Positions 5,820 to 13,323 of a stretch of 17,891 nt of DNA are shown here, in pieces (positions within the stretch are counted from its first letter, which is position 1; each line of letters begins with the position of its first letter). Source of the stretch: Propionibacteriaceae bacterium UBA6122 (GTDB lineage: Bacteria; Actinomycetota; Actinomycetes; Propionibacteriales; Propionibacteriaceae); assembly GCA_002428365.1 (NCBI GenBank), contig DIVW01000025.1, forward strand, positions 1 to 17,891, read 5' to 3'. The position numbers and the translations under genes were made by a program. Under the pieces are notes generated by a model. The model ran no database searches and was not told where the DNA came from. It saw only the letters and a program-made list of their open reading frames with translations.

Positions 5820-8581
5820 ACCAGGGCCTCCTGCTCGGCGAAGTGTTGGTGTTCGAGGTGGGCTGCCACCTGAGCCACGGCTGCGCCGGCGTGCAGGATG
5901 GTGTCCACGATGTCCTTGGCGCCTGCGGCCGTACCGGCCACGAAAACGCCCGGGATATTGGTTTGCCCGGGACTCAGCTCCGCACTGGGTTCAGCCACGT
6001 AGTAGTACTCGTCCAGGCCCAATGGCGCATCAGTGAACAGGTTCTCCACGTCGCGGTTGGGTTGGATGCCAACCGCCAGGACCACCAGGTCGTAGCTCGC
6101 TTCAACGATGCCGCCACCGTTCTCGATGTCCTCATAGCGAACCAGCAGGTCACCGTTTTCTTCTTCGGTGATCTTGGCCACACGGCCCTTGATGTACTGC
6201 GCCCCCATGTCACGAGCCTGGGTGTAGAACTCCTCGTAGCGCTTACCGGCCGCCCGCATGTCCATGTAGTGCATGGTGACGTCGGCCAGCGGCAGCGCGC
6301 CCATGATCAACTGGTTCTGCTTGATCGAATACATGCAACAGAACTTCGAGCACAGCGGATTACCAACGGTCTTGTCTCGCGAACCAGTGCAGGAGATGTA
6401 GGCGATGCGGTCGGGCACCTTGCCGTCACCGGGTCTCAGCACTGTGTTGAACGGACGGGTGGGCGCCAGCAGGCGATCCATCTGCATCGCGGTGATGACA
6501 TTGGGGAACTTGCCGAAGCCGTACTCAGGCTTGAGGTCAGCGGCAAACAGCTTGTGCCCGGTGGAAACCACCACCGCACCCACTTCAACCTCAGACACCT
6601 TGTCGCGTTGGGTCATGTCGATGGCGAATGCCGGGCACTGCTTGGCGCACTCCTGGCACTCCGAGCAGATCCCGCAGTCCAAGCACGAACCGGCCCCAGC
6701 TCGGGCCGCCTCCTCGGTGAGCCCCACCTCGATTTCGGTGAAGTCCCGCGGCTGTTGATTGAGCCGCACCTGGCCAGTGATCGGATCGCGATGGGTAATC
6801 GATGAGTGCCTGGCCAACACATCGCGATGCTTGGTCGTGGAGAGCTTGCTGTCCAACTCGAAGCCGTCCAGCGGCTCGCCTTTCAAGAAGCGATCGACCA
6901 TATGGGCGGCTCGCCGTCCCGAGCCAACGGCCCTGGTGATCGTCGAGAGGCCACTGGCCACATCCCCTGCTGCGAACAACCACTTGGCCTTTGTTTGCAG
7001 CGAGCGCCGGTTGGCCAGAATGCGGGACTTGTTGCCAACGCCTGCGAGATCGACGAACAACGACTCGTCCACGTCGAGGCCCAGGCAGGTGATCACCAGA
7101 TCGGCCACCAGTTCGCTGGCTGTTGAGGAGGCGGTCGCTGGAGCAGCAGCAGCAGCCTGGACAGTGTCCCCAGCCTCAGCATCCTCGGATGCGTCAGCCG
7201 AAGTGCTCGGTGCGCTGAACGGGACGCAGCGAACCGCGGTCACCTCACCGCTGGCGGCGGTGCGGAGTTCAGCGACGCTGGTGGCGAAGACGAACTCCAC
7301 CCCTTCGGCGGCAGCTTCGGTGTACTCGATCTCATTGCAGGGCAGCGCGCCGGGCTTGCCCGCCTGGGCCACCACGGTGGCCGAGGCAGCACCTTGGCGC
7401 AATGACGTCCGGGCGGCGTTCATGGCGACCACGTCGCCGCCGACCACCACCACTCGCTTTCCGGTGAGATCCGGGCCAACCTCAGCCGCGGAGTCCTTCA
7501 GGTAGGAAAGGCCTGACACCACCCCAGCTGCGTTAACACCGGTGACATCCAACGCGGCTTCGCGATGAGCTCCGGTGGCAATAACGACCGCGTCATAGCC
7601 TGAATCCTTCAGCGTCTGCAGGTCGGCGACCGGGGAGTTGCAGATGATCTCGACTCCGATAGCTGTCAGGTTGGCGATATCGGCCTCGACTACGTCCTTG
7701 GGCAGGCGGAAGCTCGGAATGCCGTGGCGGGCGTACCCGCCGGGGCTTGCCTGAGCCTCGTGGATGGTCACTCGGTGACCTTCACGCGCCAGTTGCCAGG
7801 CGGCAGTCAGCCCGGCGGGGCCAGAACCGACAACCGCGACCGACTTGCCAGTCGGTGGGGACACCTCGACGCCGGGACCTTCATGAGTGGCGTAGTGCTC
7901 ATCAGCAACGAAGCGTTTGATCATCCGAATGGGCAGGGTGCCCTCGACCTGGCTGCGGGTGCAGCCGTTTTCGCAGGGTGCGTAGCAGGCCCGTCCCAGC
8001 GTGCCCACCAGGGGCGTCGCATCAAGATTCAGCTGAAAAGCCTCTTCGTACTTGCCGGTGCGGGTCAGCGAGACATAGCCATGTGCCTTGATACCGGCCG
8101 GGCACGCCGCGATACAGGGGGATGTCCCAGAGCGATCGAGAATCGCCTTCTTGGGTACGGCTTGGGGAAAAGCGATGTAGGCAGCTCGCCGCGGGGCTAG
8201 TTCAGCGTTGAACTGATCAGGGACTGCGACCGTGCACTCCTTCTGACACACATCACAACCGGTGCAGGCCGCCCAGTCGACAAACTTCGCCTTCTCACGA
8301 ACGGTCACCTGGAATCCACCATGCGTATTTCTGCTGATGTGATCGATCTCGCTGTAGGCGAGGGTCTTGATGTTGGGGTGATTAATGGTCGTTGACATTT
8401 TCGGCCCCGAGATACACGAAGCGCAGTCCAGGGTCGGGAACACCTTGCTCAACAAGATCATCCGGCCGCCAACACTCGCCTCCTTCTCCACCAACAGGAC
8501 CTGGTAGCCCATGTCAGCCAATTTGATCGAGGACTCCATGCCCCCAATGCCGCTGCCCAACACCAGGACGTCGTAGTCCAT
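5816..8581 (-). CDS. HdrA-type flavoprotein interrupted by a GltD-like NAD(P)H oxidoreductase module
   Basis: The 921-residue protein has a nested layout. Residues 1-120 are the start of an HdrA: FAD motif GSGIGG at 9-14, LDCASC (C53, C56), then a ferredoxin motif C106, C109, C112, C116. Residues about 150-570 are a GltD/NfnB-like module: N-terminal cysteines C156, C160, C199, C203, C207, FAD motif VGSGPAG at 251, a second Rossmann motif VVVVGGDVVAMN at 377, and AAGDV near 537. A six-cysteine run lies at 633-649. HdrA then resumes, with CTGSR...CSKFCC at 731-749 and a final FAD segment VFVAGTAAG near 879. The Ala/Ser/Thr-rich stretch 456-490 looks like a flexible loop. I chose the ATG at 8581 because AAGGAG at 8593-8588 lies 6 bases upstream; an in-frame GTG at 8602 would add 7 residues and lacks such a site. 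The likely role is electron transfer between NAD(P)H, the HdrA flavin and iron-sulfur partners. Confidence 0.9.
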   Translation of the reverse strand: MDYDVLVLGSGIGGMESSIKLADMGYQVLLVEKEASVGGRMILLSKVFPTLDCASCISGPKMSTTINHPNIKTLAYSEIDHISRNTHGGFQVTVREKAKFVDWAACTGCDVCQKECTVAVPDQFNAELAPRRAAYIAFPQAVPKKAILDRSGTSPCIAACPAGIKAHGYVSLTRTGKYEEAFQLNLDATPLVGTLGRACYAPCENGCTRSQVEGTLPIRMIKRFVADEHYATHEGPGVEVSPPTGKSVAVVGSGPAGLTAAWQLAREGHRVTIHEAQASPGGYARHGIPSFRLPKDVVEADIANLTAIGVEIICNSPVADLQTLKDSGYDAVVIATGAHREAALDVTGVNAAGVVSGLSYLKDSAAEVGPDLTGKRVVVVGGDVVAMNAARTSLRQGAASATVVAQAGKPGALPCNEIEYTEAAAEGVEFVFATSVAELRTAASGEVTAVRCVPFSAPSTSADASEDAEAGDTVQAAAAAPATASSTASELVADLVITCLGLDVDESLFVDLAGVGNKSRILANRRSLQTKAKWLFAAGDVASGLSTITRAVGSGRRAAHMVDRFLKGEPLDGFELDSKLSTTKHRDVLARHSSITHRDPITGQVRLNQQPRDFTEIEVGLTEEAARAGAGSCLDCGICSECQECAKQCPAFAIDMTQRDKVSEVEVGAVVVSTGHKLFAADLKPEYGFGKFPNVITAMQMDRLLAPTRPFNTVLRPGDGKVPDRIAYISCTGSRDKTVGNPLCSKFCCMYSIKQNQLIMGALPLADVTMHYMDMRAAGKRYEEFYTQARDMGAQYIKGRVAKITEEENGDLLVRYEDIENGGGIVEASYDLVVLAVGIQPNRDVENLFTDAPLGLDEYYYVAEPSAELSPGQTNIPGVFVAGTAAGAKDIVDTILHAGAAVAQVAAHLEHQHFAEQEALV

Positions 8582-8621
8582 CGCAGTCTCCTTGCTTGTC
8601 ACCGCTGACTTCCCGCTCTAG

Positions 8622-9101
8622 CTAGATGAAGAGGTTGACGTTCGCCTCGTCCGCTTCACCCAGATAGGTGGCGACGCCGGCGTACTCGATCCCATCGATC
8701 AGCTCTTCCTTGCCGATGCCCAGGACGTCCATCGACATGGTGCAGGCGATCATCTTGATGCCCTGCTCCTGGGCGGTCTCCAGCAATTCGGAAACCGTCA
8801 TTACGTTCTCGGATTTCATGACCTTCTTCATCATCATGCGGCCAGCGCCAGCGAAGTTGAATTTAGACAGGCCGAGCTTCTCAGGATGCTTTGGCAGCAT
8901 TCCCGAAAACATCTTCTGCAGGCCGCTCTTTGCTGCGGCCGGGGTTCCCGGATTGGGCTGCTTGCGCAGAGCCGAAAGACCCCAGAAGGTGAAGAACATA
9001 GTTACTTCGTCGTCCATTGCTGCGGCACCGTTCGCAATGATGAATGCAGCCATCACGCGATCGTAGTCTCCGCTGAAGACAATGATGGTCTTCTTCGACA
9101 T
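8622..9101 (-). CDS. DsrE-family (DsrE2-like) sulfur-carrier protein
   Basis: The 159-residue protein belongs to the DsrE/DsrF/DrsH family, whose members carry sulfur as a persulfide on a conserved cysteine and exchange it with TusA. It opens with a beta strand TIIVFSGD followed by YDRVMAAF, and has the hallmark segment IACTMSMDVLGI at about 118-129. C120 is the only cysteine in the protein and is the expected sulfur-binding residue. The Met-rich stretch 88-105 (MMMKKVMKSENVM) is typical of the longer DsrE2 forms. An in-frame GTG at 9110 could add three residues. I prefer the ATG at 9101, which has GGTGA about 5 bases upstream. It is third in the operon, 37 bases after the MvhD-like gene and 40 bases before the HdrA fusion. 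Confidence 0.88.
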   Translation of the reverse strand: MSKKTIIVFSGDYDRVMAAFIIANGAAAMDDEVTMFFTFWGLSALRKQPNPGTPAAAKSGLQKMFSGMLPKHPEKLGLSKFNFAGAGRMMMKKVMKSENVMTVSELLETAQEQGIKMIACTMSMDVLGIGKEELIDGIEYAGVATYLGEADEANVNLFI

Positions 9102-9138
9102 CTTTGTCACCGCTTTCTGTTTGTTGTTTAGAGATAGT

Positions 9139-9567
9139 TCACGCCACGGAAGAAGCCGCGCGGACCTGCTTTAGCTTCTCCGAGAATTCCCGCATGTAGT
9201 TGGCGAAGGGTTCGGCGCACACCGAACACACCGCGGCCATCTTCAGCCTCTCCGGGGAGATCCCGCGGGCAGCCATGATCGCCTGAGCTTCGGCGATGAT
9301 CCTCGAGGTCCGCTCCGCGCAGTCCGGGAGGTAAGCGCACTCTTCGCCATCTGAGGCGACGAACACACCGTCAAACCCCTTCTCAAGGGCATGTATCAGC
9401 CAAGCAGGCTTGAGCCCACTGCTGCAGGGAACAGGCATGGTCTGCACCGTCGCCGGGTACTCCAGATGACGACTCCCAGCCAGGTCAATGCCGGGGTCGG
9501 AGATGTTGATCGTGGAGAAGACCAGGATCCTTGGTGAGTTCGTGTCGGGGTGGATCGCTGGCGACAT
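9139..9567 (-). CDS. MvhD/FrhD-family hydrogenase-type iron-sulfur subunit
   Basis: The 142-residue protein matches the MvhD family, small [2Fe-2S] proteins that contact HdrA and feed it electrons. Family-like stretches are VPCSSGLKPAWLIHALEKGFDGVFVAS (48-72, C48), EECAYLPDC (C77, C83), the helix SPERLKMAAVCSVCAEPFANYMREF (C114, C117), and a helical C-terminus. The N-terminal CxxC usually seen near the start of MvhD is absent, and the extra VCSVC pair is unusual. No hydrogenase subunit is present nearby, so it probably links HdrA to another partner here. The ATG lies 3 bases after the tusA stop codon, implying translational coupling. Confidence 0.82.
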   Translation of the reverse strand: MSPAIHPDTNSPRILVFSTINISDPGIDLAGSRHLEYPATVQTMPVPCSSGLKPAWLIHALEKGFDGVFVASDGEECAYLPDCAERTSRIIAEAQAIMAARGISPERLKMAAVCSVCAEPFANYMREFSEKLKQVRAASSVA

Positions 9568-9570
9568 GGC

Positions 9571-9831
9571 TTACTTCGCTTTGCGCAAGAACAGGTGAAT
9601 CGCACCAGCCTCTTCAAAAGATCCGAGGAAATCGTGACCCATCTTGCGGCACCAGGCAGGAATGTCTTTCAGCGTGCCGGAATCAGTCGCCAGCACCTCC
9701 ATGACATTGCCGACAGTGACGCCACTGATCTGCTTCTTGGCCGCCAGGATGGGGCCGGGGCAGGAGACGCCTCTAGCGTCAACGATGACAGGGGACGCGA
9801 TGGCCTTGAGTTCTTCTACGGACGCGGACAT
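9571..9831 (-). CDS. tusA: TusA-family sulfur carrier protein
   Basis: The 86-residue protein is TusA-like. DARGVSCPGPILAAKK (18-33) holds the conserved CPxP motif with C24 as the persulfide-carrying cysteine. It is followed by GNVMEVLATDSGTLKDIPAWC and a C-terminal strand. C61 in the AWCRKMGH segment also matches the family. TusA relays sulfane sulfur between partners such as DsrE, Hdr-type complexes and biosynthetic enzymes. I chose the ATG at 9831, preceded by AGGAG (9847-9843, 11 bases away, slightly long), which gives the usual TusA length. A TTG at 9873 would add 14 residues not found in typical TusA. It is the first gene of the cluster. No convincing promoter hexamers are visible upstream. 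Confidence 0.92.
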   Translation of the reverse strand: MSASVEELKAIASPVIVDARGVSCPGPILAAKKQISGVTVGNVMEVLATDSGTLKDIPAWCRKMGHDFLGSFEEAGAIHLFLRKAK

Positions 9832-10106
9832 TGCCTCTGACTCTCCTTGATCTGGTTCAGCTGCTTTGCTCAACCACCATCAGGCTACACCCCCGGGGGC
9901 ATAGCCATGGACCATTTTGACAAACCACATCGGCTACTTTCACACCGCGCATGACTAGGCGATACGTCGAATTAAGTTGCTTCGTCGTTGTGGATTTCCT
10001 GGCCTCCCGATCTCGGGGGCAGAGCGACTGTGCCGATCAGCGCCGCGAGGCATCCTTGGCCACGGCGATCTTGGGGAACCGACTTCCTTCCGCCCACCAA
10101 ACAGGA

Positions 10107-10143
10107 CATGGGGTGGACGAGCATGGCTCTCGTCCACCCCATG
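10107..10143 (-). terminator. Perfect 15-bp hairpin downstream of dprA, probable terminator
   Basis: CATGGGGTGGACGAG (10107-10121) pairs perfectly with 10129-10143 around the 7-base loop CATGGCT. It lies 131 bases past the dprA stop codon. On the minus strand the hairpin is followed by TCCTGTTT, a weak U-rich tract, so it most likely ends the yraN-comM-dprA transcript before the tusA operon. A stable stem without a strong U run is common in high-GC actinobacteria. Confidence 0.65.
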
Positions 10144-10154
10144 ACGTTGCGATG

Positions 10155-10221
10155 GGTATCCAGGTCAGTCGCTGCCCACCGGTAACGGTTCGCCGAGTAG
10201 CGGCTGCTCCCCCCTGATACC
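10155..10221 (+). ncRNA. Possible folded RNA element (unassigned)
   Basis: An outer stem GGTATC-c-AGG (10155-10164) with CCTGATACC (10213-10221) closes two inner hairpins. ACCG-GTAA-CGGT (10178-10189) has a GNRA tetraloop, and GAGTAG-CGG-CTGCTC has one G-U pair. The GNRA loop and G-U pair exist only on the plus strand, which favours that orientation. I know of no family that matches, and short stems arise easily in GC-rich DNA. It could also be part of the dprA 3' untranslated region read on the other strand. Confidence 0.22.
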
Positions 10222-10274
10222 AAAAGGCTAGATCGATCCTGGGCCTCCGAAAAGTCCCCGTTGGGGTTACACCC

Positions 10275-11411
10275 CTACTCCGAGGCTCGCCGGTCCTTGC
10301 GAAGTCGCGCCGGCAGGCGCCAGTTCGATTCCGCGTCCTGGCTGATGAAGCCCTGCTCGGCGAGCCTGCTGAGCACGGCCAGACAAGTTGGCATCGCCAA
10401 CCCAGCCTTCAACGCCAGCTCCCCCGCGCTCAGCGCCCCACGAGCAGGGATTGCCTCGAACAGCCTGAGCTCATCGGCAGCCAAATCGTCGGTGGGGCGA
10501 TGTTCGCCACGAGGCCGCCGGTAGTCCCCGCCAAGCGGCGAGAGCAACTCCAGCACCTCGGCCGGGGAACTCACCAGAGTCGCCTCCGCCTCACGGATCA
10601 ACCGATGTGGCGTGACCGAGTTGGCACTGGTGACCGGACCGGGTACTGCCATCACCAGTCGCCGCAAGGCATTGGCCCAGGTGACGGTATTGCGCGCCCC
10701 CGAGCGGGCCGCCGCCTCCACCATCACCGTCCCTTCAGACATCGCAGCTATCAGCCGGTTTCTGGCCAGAAAGCGCACCCGGGTTGGGTGCTCCCCTGGC
10801 GCCAGCTCACCGACCAACACACCGGCTTCGGCGATCCGGGAGAACAACTTGGCATGCCCACTCGGGTAAGGCTGGTCCAACCCGCCGGCCTGGACGGCCA
10901 CCGTCGGAGTGCGGCCCGCCAGCGCGCCACGATGCGCGGCCGCATCAATGCCATAGGCGCCGCCAGAGACCACGGTTCGGCCGGCTTCGGAGAGTTCGGC
11001 AGCGAAGTCGGCGGCCACCAGATCACCGTAGGCAGTTGAGGCCCTCGACCCCACAATGGCCACCGCCTTTGCGGTGAGTTCGCCGAGCCGTCCAGCACCG
11101 GACACCCAAAGACCAAGAGGCCCACCACCCAACTGTTGCACCGGCTCGCATTCGGCCAATCCGGACATCCCCACGGGCCACTCCTCATCGCCGGGGATGA
11201 CGAAGCGCTGCCCGGCAGCCCGGGTGTTGGCGACGAGGTCTTCGGGGACGATGGTCTGGGCGCGCCGTTCTAGCGGGCTACTCCCACCCGCGGCTGCCAA
11301 ACCGGACCAGACCGCTGCGGCGCCAAATTCGGCCACCGCCTCGCCAACCGATCGATGTCCAGGCTCCACCACCGCTGCCAGGCACATCCGCGCCGTCCGT
11401 TCATCAATCAA
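10275..11411 (-). CDS. dprA: DNA-processing protein DprA (Smf)
   Basis: DprA binds incoming single-stranded DNA and loads RecA during transformation; many non-competent bacteria also keep it. The 378-residue protein has an N-terminal helical region, a Rossmann-like core with VAIVGSRASTAYG (117-129), VSGGAYGIDAAAHRGAL (148-164), RFLARNRLIAAMS (213-225) and MVEAAARSGARNT (230-242), and a C-terminal winged-helix region (about 310-370). Length and motifs are normal. The start is a TTG at 11411 that overlaps the comM stop codon (TTGA), with GGGGGATC placed about 7 bases upstream. It is the last gene of the yraN-comM-dprA unit. Confidence 0.93.
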   Translation of the reverse strand: MIDERTARMCLAAVVEPGHRSVGEAVAEFGAAAVWSGLAAAGGSSPLERRAQTIVPEDLVANTRAAGQRFVIPGDEEWPVGMSGLAECEPVQQLGGGPLGLWVSGAGRLGELTAKAVAIVGSRASTAYGDLVAADFAAELSEAGRTVVSGGAYGIDAAAHRGALAGRTPTVAVQAGGLDQPYPSGHAKLFSRIAEAGVLVGELAPGEHPTRVRFLARNRLIAAMSEGTVMVEAAARSGARNTVTWANALRRLVMAVPGPVTSANSVTPHRLIREAEATLVSSPAEVLELLSPLGGDYRRPRGEHRPTDDLAADELRLFEAIPARGALSAGELALKAGLAMPTCLAVLSRLAEQGFISQDAESNWRLPARLRKDRRASE

Positions 11412-12940
11412 TGTGATCCCCCCGTTCCGTCTTCCCCGCGCCGCATCGCCAACGCGGTGTGTAGATGATCAACAGTGGGTGACGGCGCCCCGGCCAGGTC
11501 CGCCACCGTCCAGGCCAGCCGCAGCACCTTGTCTACGCCGCGGGCCGAGAGTTGCCCCCGCACCAGCGCCCGGGTGATCAGCTCCGCATCGACTGGTGCC
11601 GGTAGGTGTTTTCGCAGTACTGGCCCTGGCACTTCAGCATTGGTGCTCCAACCGAGCGGGCTCAGCCGATGCCGCTGCCGATCCCGGGCTGCCGCCACCC
11701 GGTCGGCCACCGCCGCACTGGACTCCCCCACTGAATCGGCGGCCGACAGCAACGCGCTCCGCACTGGCCGCAGGCGCTGGTGAATGTCCACCCGATCCAA
11801 GACCGGACCCGACACCCGGGACGCGTAGCGCCGCACCGCCATCGGCGGACACCGGCAATCGGCCCCCGGCGTTCCAGCCATCCCGCACGGGCAGGGATTG
11901 GCTGCCATCACGAGTTGGAACCTCGCCGGATAGACCGCGGTGGACTCCGATCGCGCCAGCACGACCCGCCCAGACTCCAAGGGCACCCGCAGCGCATCCA
12001 TGGCCCGGGGTGGGAACTCCGGTGCCTCATCCAGAAAGAGCACTCCCCGGTGGGCCCGGGAGATTGCCCCCGGCATCGCGACTCGCGCGCCGCCGCCAAC
12101 CAGACTCGCCAGGGAGGCCGAGTGATGTGGGTCGGCATAGGGAGGGCGACGCACCAACCCGCCGTCCAGATTGATTCCGCACAGCGAATGGATTGCCGAG
12201 ACCTCCATCGACTCGGCTTCGGTCAAGTCGGGCAGGATCGAGGCCAGACGCTCCGCCAACAGCGTCTTGCCAACTCCGGGCGGCCCGTGCAGGTAGAGAT
12301 GGTGACGGCCGGCCGCGGCCACCTCCAATGCCCACTTGGCTTCCTCTTGGCCAGCCACATCAGCGAGATCGGGACGTCGTCGATCATCAACTTCCGCCGG
12401 TCCTGGCGCTGGCATAGCAGCACCGCCCCCACCGGCCAACACGTCGGATAGCTCGGCGAGATCGCCCACCCCATAGACACTCAGCCCCGTAATCAGCGTG
12501 GCCTCCCGAAGCTGCTCAGCAGGCACCACTGCCCGGGTGAAGCCTTTCGCCACCGCCGCCAGCAGCGCGGGCAGCAGCCCGCGCACCCCTCTGACTCGAC
12601 CGCCCAAGCCAAGCTCCCCGAACAGCACCACGCCCTCCAGCGCCTGCGGATCAAAGGTGCCCTTTGCTGCGGCCACGGCAGCGGCAATGCTCAGGTCATA
12701 GTGAGAGCCAGCCTTAGGCAGAGTCGCCGGGGAGAGGTTGATCGTCACTGGACCTGTCGGCCAGCCCGGACCCACCGCGCTCATCGCCGCCCGGCAGCGG
12801 TCCCGAGCTTCCTTCAGCGCAGCATCCGGCAACCCAACCATCGTGGTCCGGGGCAGACCAGGGCTGATGGCCGCCTCCACCTCGATCACGGCTCCTTCAA
12901 CGCCCACCAGGGCGACCGAGAACGATTTCGCTTGGCGCAT
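11408..12940 (-). CDS. comM: Magnesium-chelatase-like AAA+ ATPase ComM/YifB
   Basis: ComM is a hexameric AAA+ helicase that drives branch migration when transformed DNA is integrated. The 510-residue protein has the N-terminal YifB domain (GLPDAALKEARDR near 36-48, NLSPATLPKAGSHYDLSIA near 68-86), a Lon-S5-like fold, Walker A GPPGVGKT at 219-226, Walker B VLFLDEAPEF near 296, and the cysteine-rich NPCPCGMAGTPGADCRC loop of the family. The C-terminal Mg-chelatase domain holds QLSARGVDKVLRLAWT. I chose the ATG at 12940, which shares one base with the yraN stop (TGATG) and has GAGGG upstream. A TTG at 12943 is the alternative. Confidence 0.93.
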   Translation of the reverse strand: MRQAKSFSVALVGVEGAVIEVEAAISPGLPRTTMVGLPDAALKEARDRCRAAMSAVGPGWPTGPVTINLSPATLPKAGSHYDLSIAAAVAAAKGTFDPQALEGVVLFGELGLGGRVRGVRGLLPALLAAVAKGFTRAVVPAEQLREATLITGLSVYGVGDLAELSDVLAGGGGAAMPAPGPAEVDDRRRPDLADVAGQEEAKWALEVAAAGRHHLYLHGPPGVGKTLLAERLASILPDLTEAESMEVSAIHSLCGINLDGGLVRRPPYADPHHSASLASLVGGGARVAMPGAISRAHRGVLFLDEAPEFPPRAMDALRVPLESGRVVLARSESTAVYPARFQLVMAANPCPCGMAGTPGADCRCPPMAVRRYASRVSGPVLDRVDIHQRLRPVRSALLSAADSVGESSAAVADRVAAARDRQRHRLSPLGWSTNAEVPGPVLRKHLPAPVDAELITRALVRGQLSARGVDKVLRLAWTVADLAGAPSPTVDHLHTALAMRRGEDGTGGSH

Positions 12941-13302
12941 CAACAGATCCCTCGACGGTGATCCACCAAGGCCGGACCTTGATGGGAGAGCAGAACGCCG
13001 ATCGCGTCGATTCGAAGGCTCGCGCCGGTGTGCCCGGCTGCCCGCAACCAGAGCAGGGACAACTCCCGCAACTTGGCCAGCTTGACCCTCGTGATGGCCT
13101 CCACCGGTTGGCCGAAGGCCGTGCCGCGCCGGGTCTTGACCTCGCAGAACACCACCACCGGCTCCGGGCCTGGTTCGATCGCGATGATGTCCAGCTCACC
13201 GGCCCGACAACGCCAGTTTCGCTCCACAATGCGCCAACCCAGCCCGGCCAGGTGTTCTGCCGCAACGTCTTCTCCCGCATGCCAGACCTGAGCTCTGTCC
13301 AC
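12940..13302 (-). CDS. yraN: YraN/UPF0102 endonuclease-like protein
   Basis: The 120-residue protein belongs to UPF0102, which has a restriction-endonuclease-like fold. The signature GELDIIA is at 35-41 and CEVKTR at 53-58, supplying the acidic and lysine residues of a PD-(D/E)XK-type site. Its biological role is not settled; it is commonly next to comM and dprA. I chose the GTG at 13302, which has GGAGG 9 bases upstream; a TTG at 13308 would be only 3 bases from it. The stop overlaps the comM start, so the three genes form one operon. Confidence 0.92.
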   Translation of the reverse strand: MDRAQVWHAGEDVAAEHLAGLGWRIVERNWRCRAGELDIIAIEPGPEPVVVFCEVKTRRGTAFGQPVEAITRVKLAKLRELSLLWLRAAGHTGASLRIDAIGVLLSHQGPALVDHRRGIC

Positions 13303-13323
13303 AGCCAACCACCTCCAGTGGTG

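Larger units (their letters stand above)
9832..10274. other. Non-coding region between dprA and the tusA operon
   Basis: About 440 bases without a credible gene. Open frames here have no protein-like composition and no ribosome sites. The region holds the perfect hairpin at 10107-10143, a possible folded RNA at 10155-10221, and a smaller bulged hairpin at 10002-10020 (GCC-t-CCCG, loop ATCT, CGGGGGC). The tusA operon must start inside or upstream of it. TTGTCA on the minus strand at about 9922-9917 is a possible -35, but I see no matching -10 at normal spacing. Confidence 0.6.

Noticed and set aside
5693..6805. Long open frame on the plus strand, 370 codons
   Set aside because: It lies antisense to the start of the 596-residue HdrA gene and the end of the HdrA fusion, has no family-like sequence and no ribosome site. 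High GC gives long shadow frames.
9951..10217. Small plus-strand frame in the non-coding region
   Set aside because: It has no ribosome site, spans the perfect hairpin, and its sequence does not resemble a folded protein.
10144..10274. Riboswitch (cobalamin, TPP, FMN or glycine class) or SRP RNA
   Set aside because: None of the conserved core sequences of these RNAs could be found on either strand; only generic stems are present.
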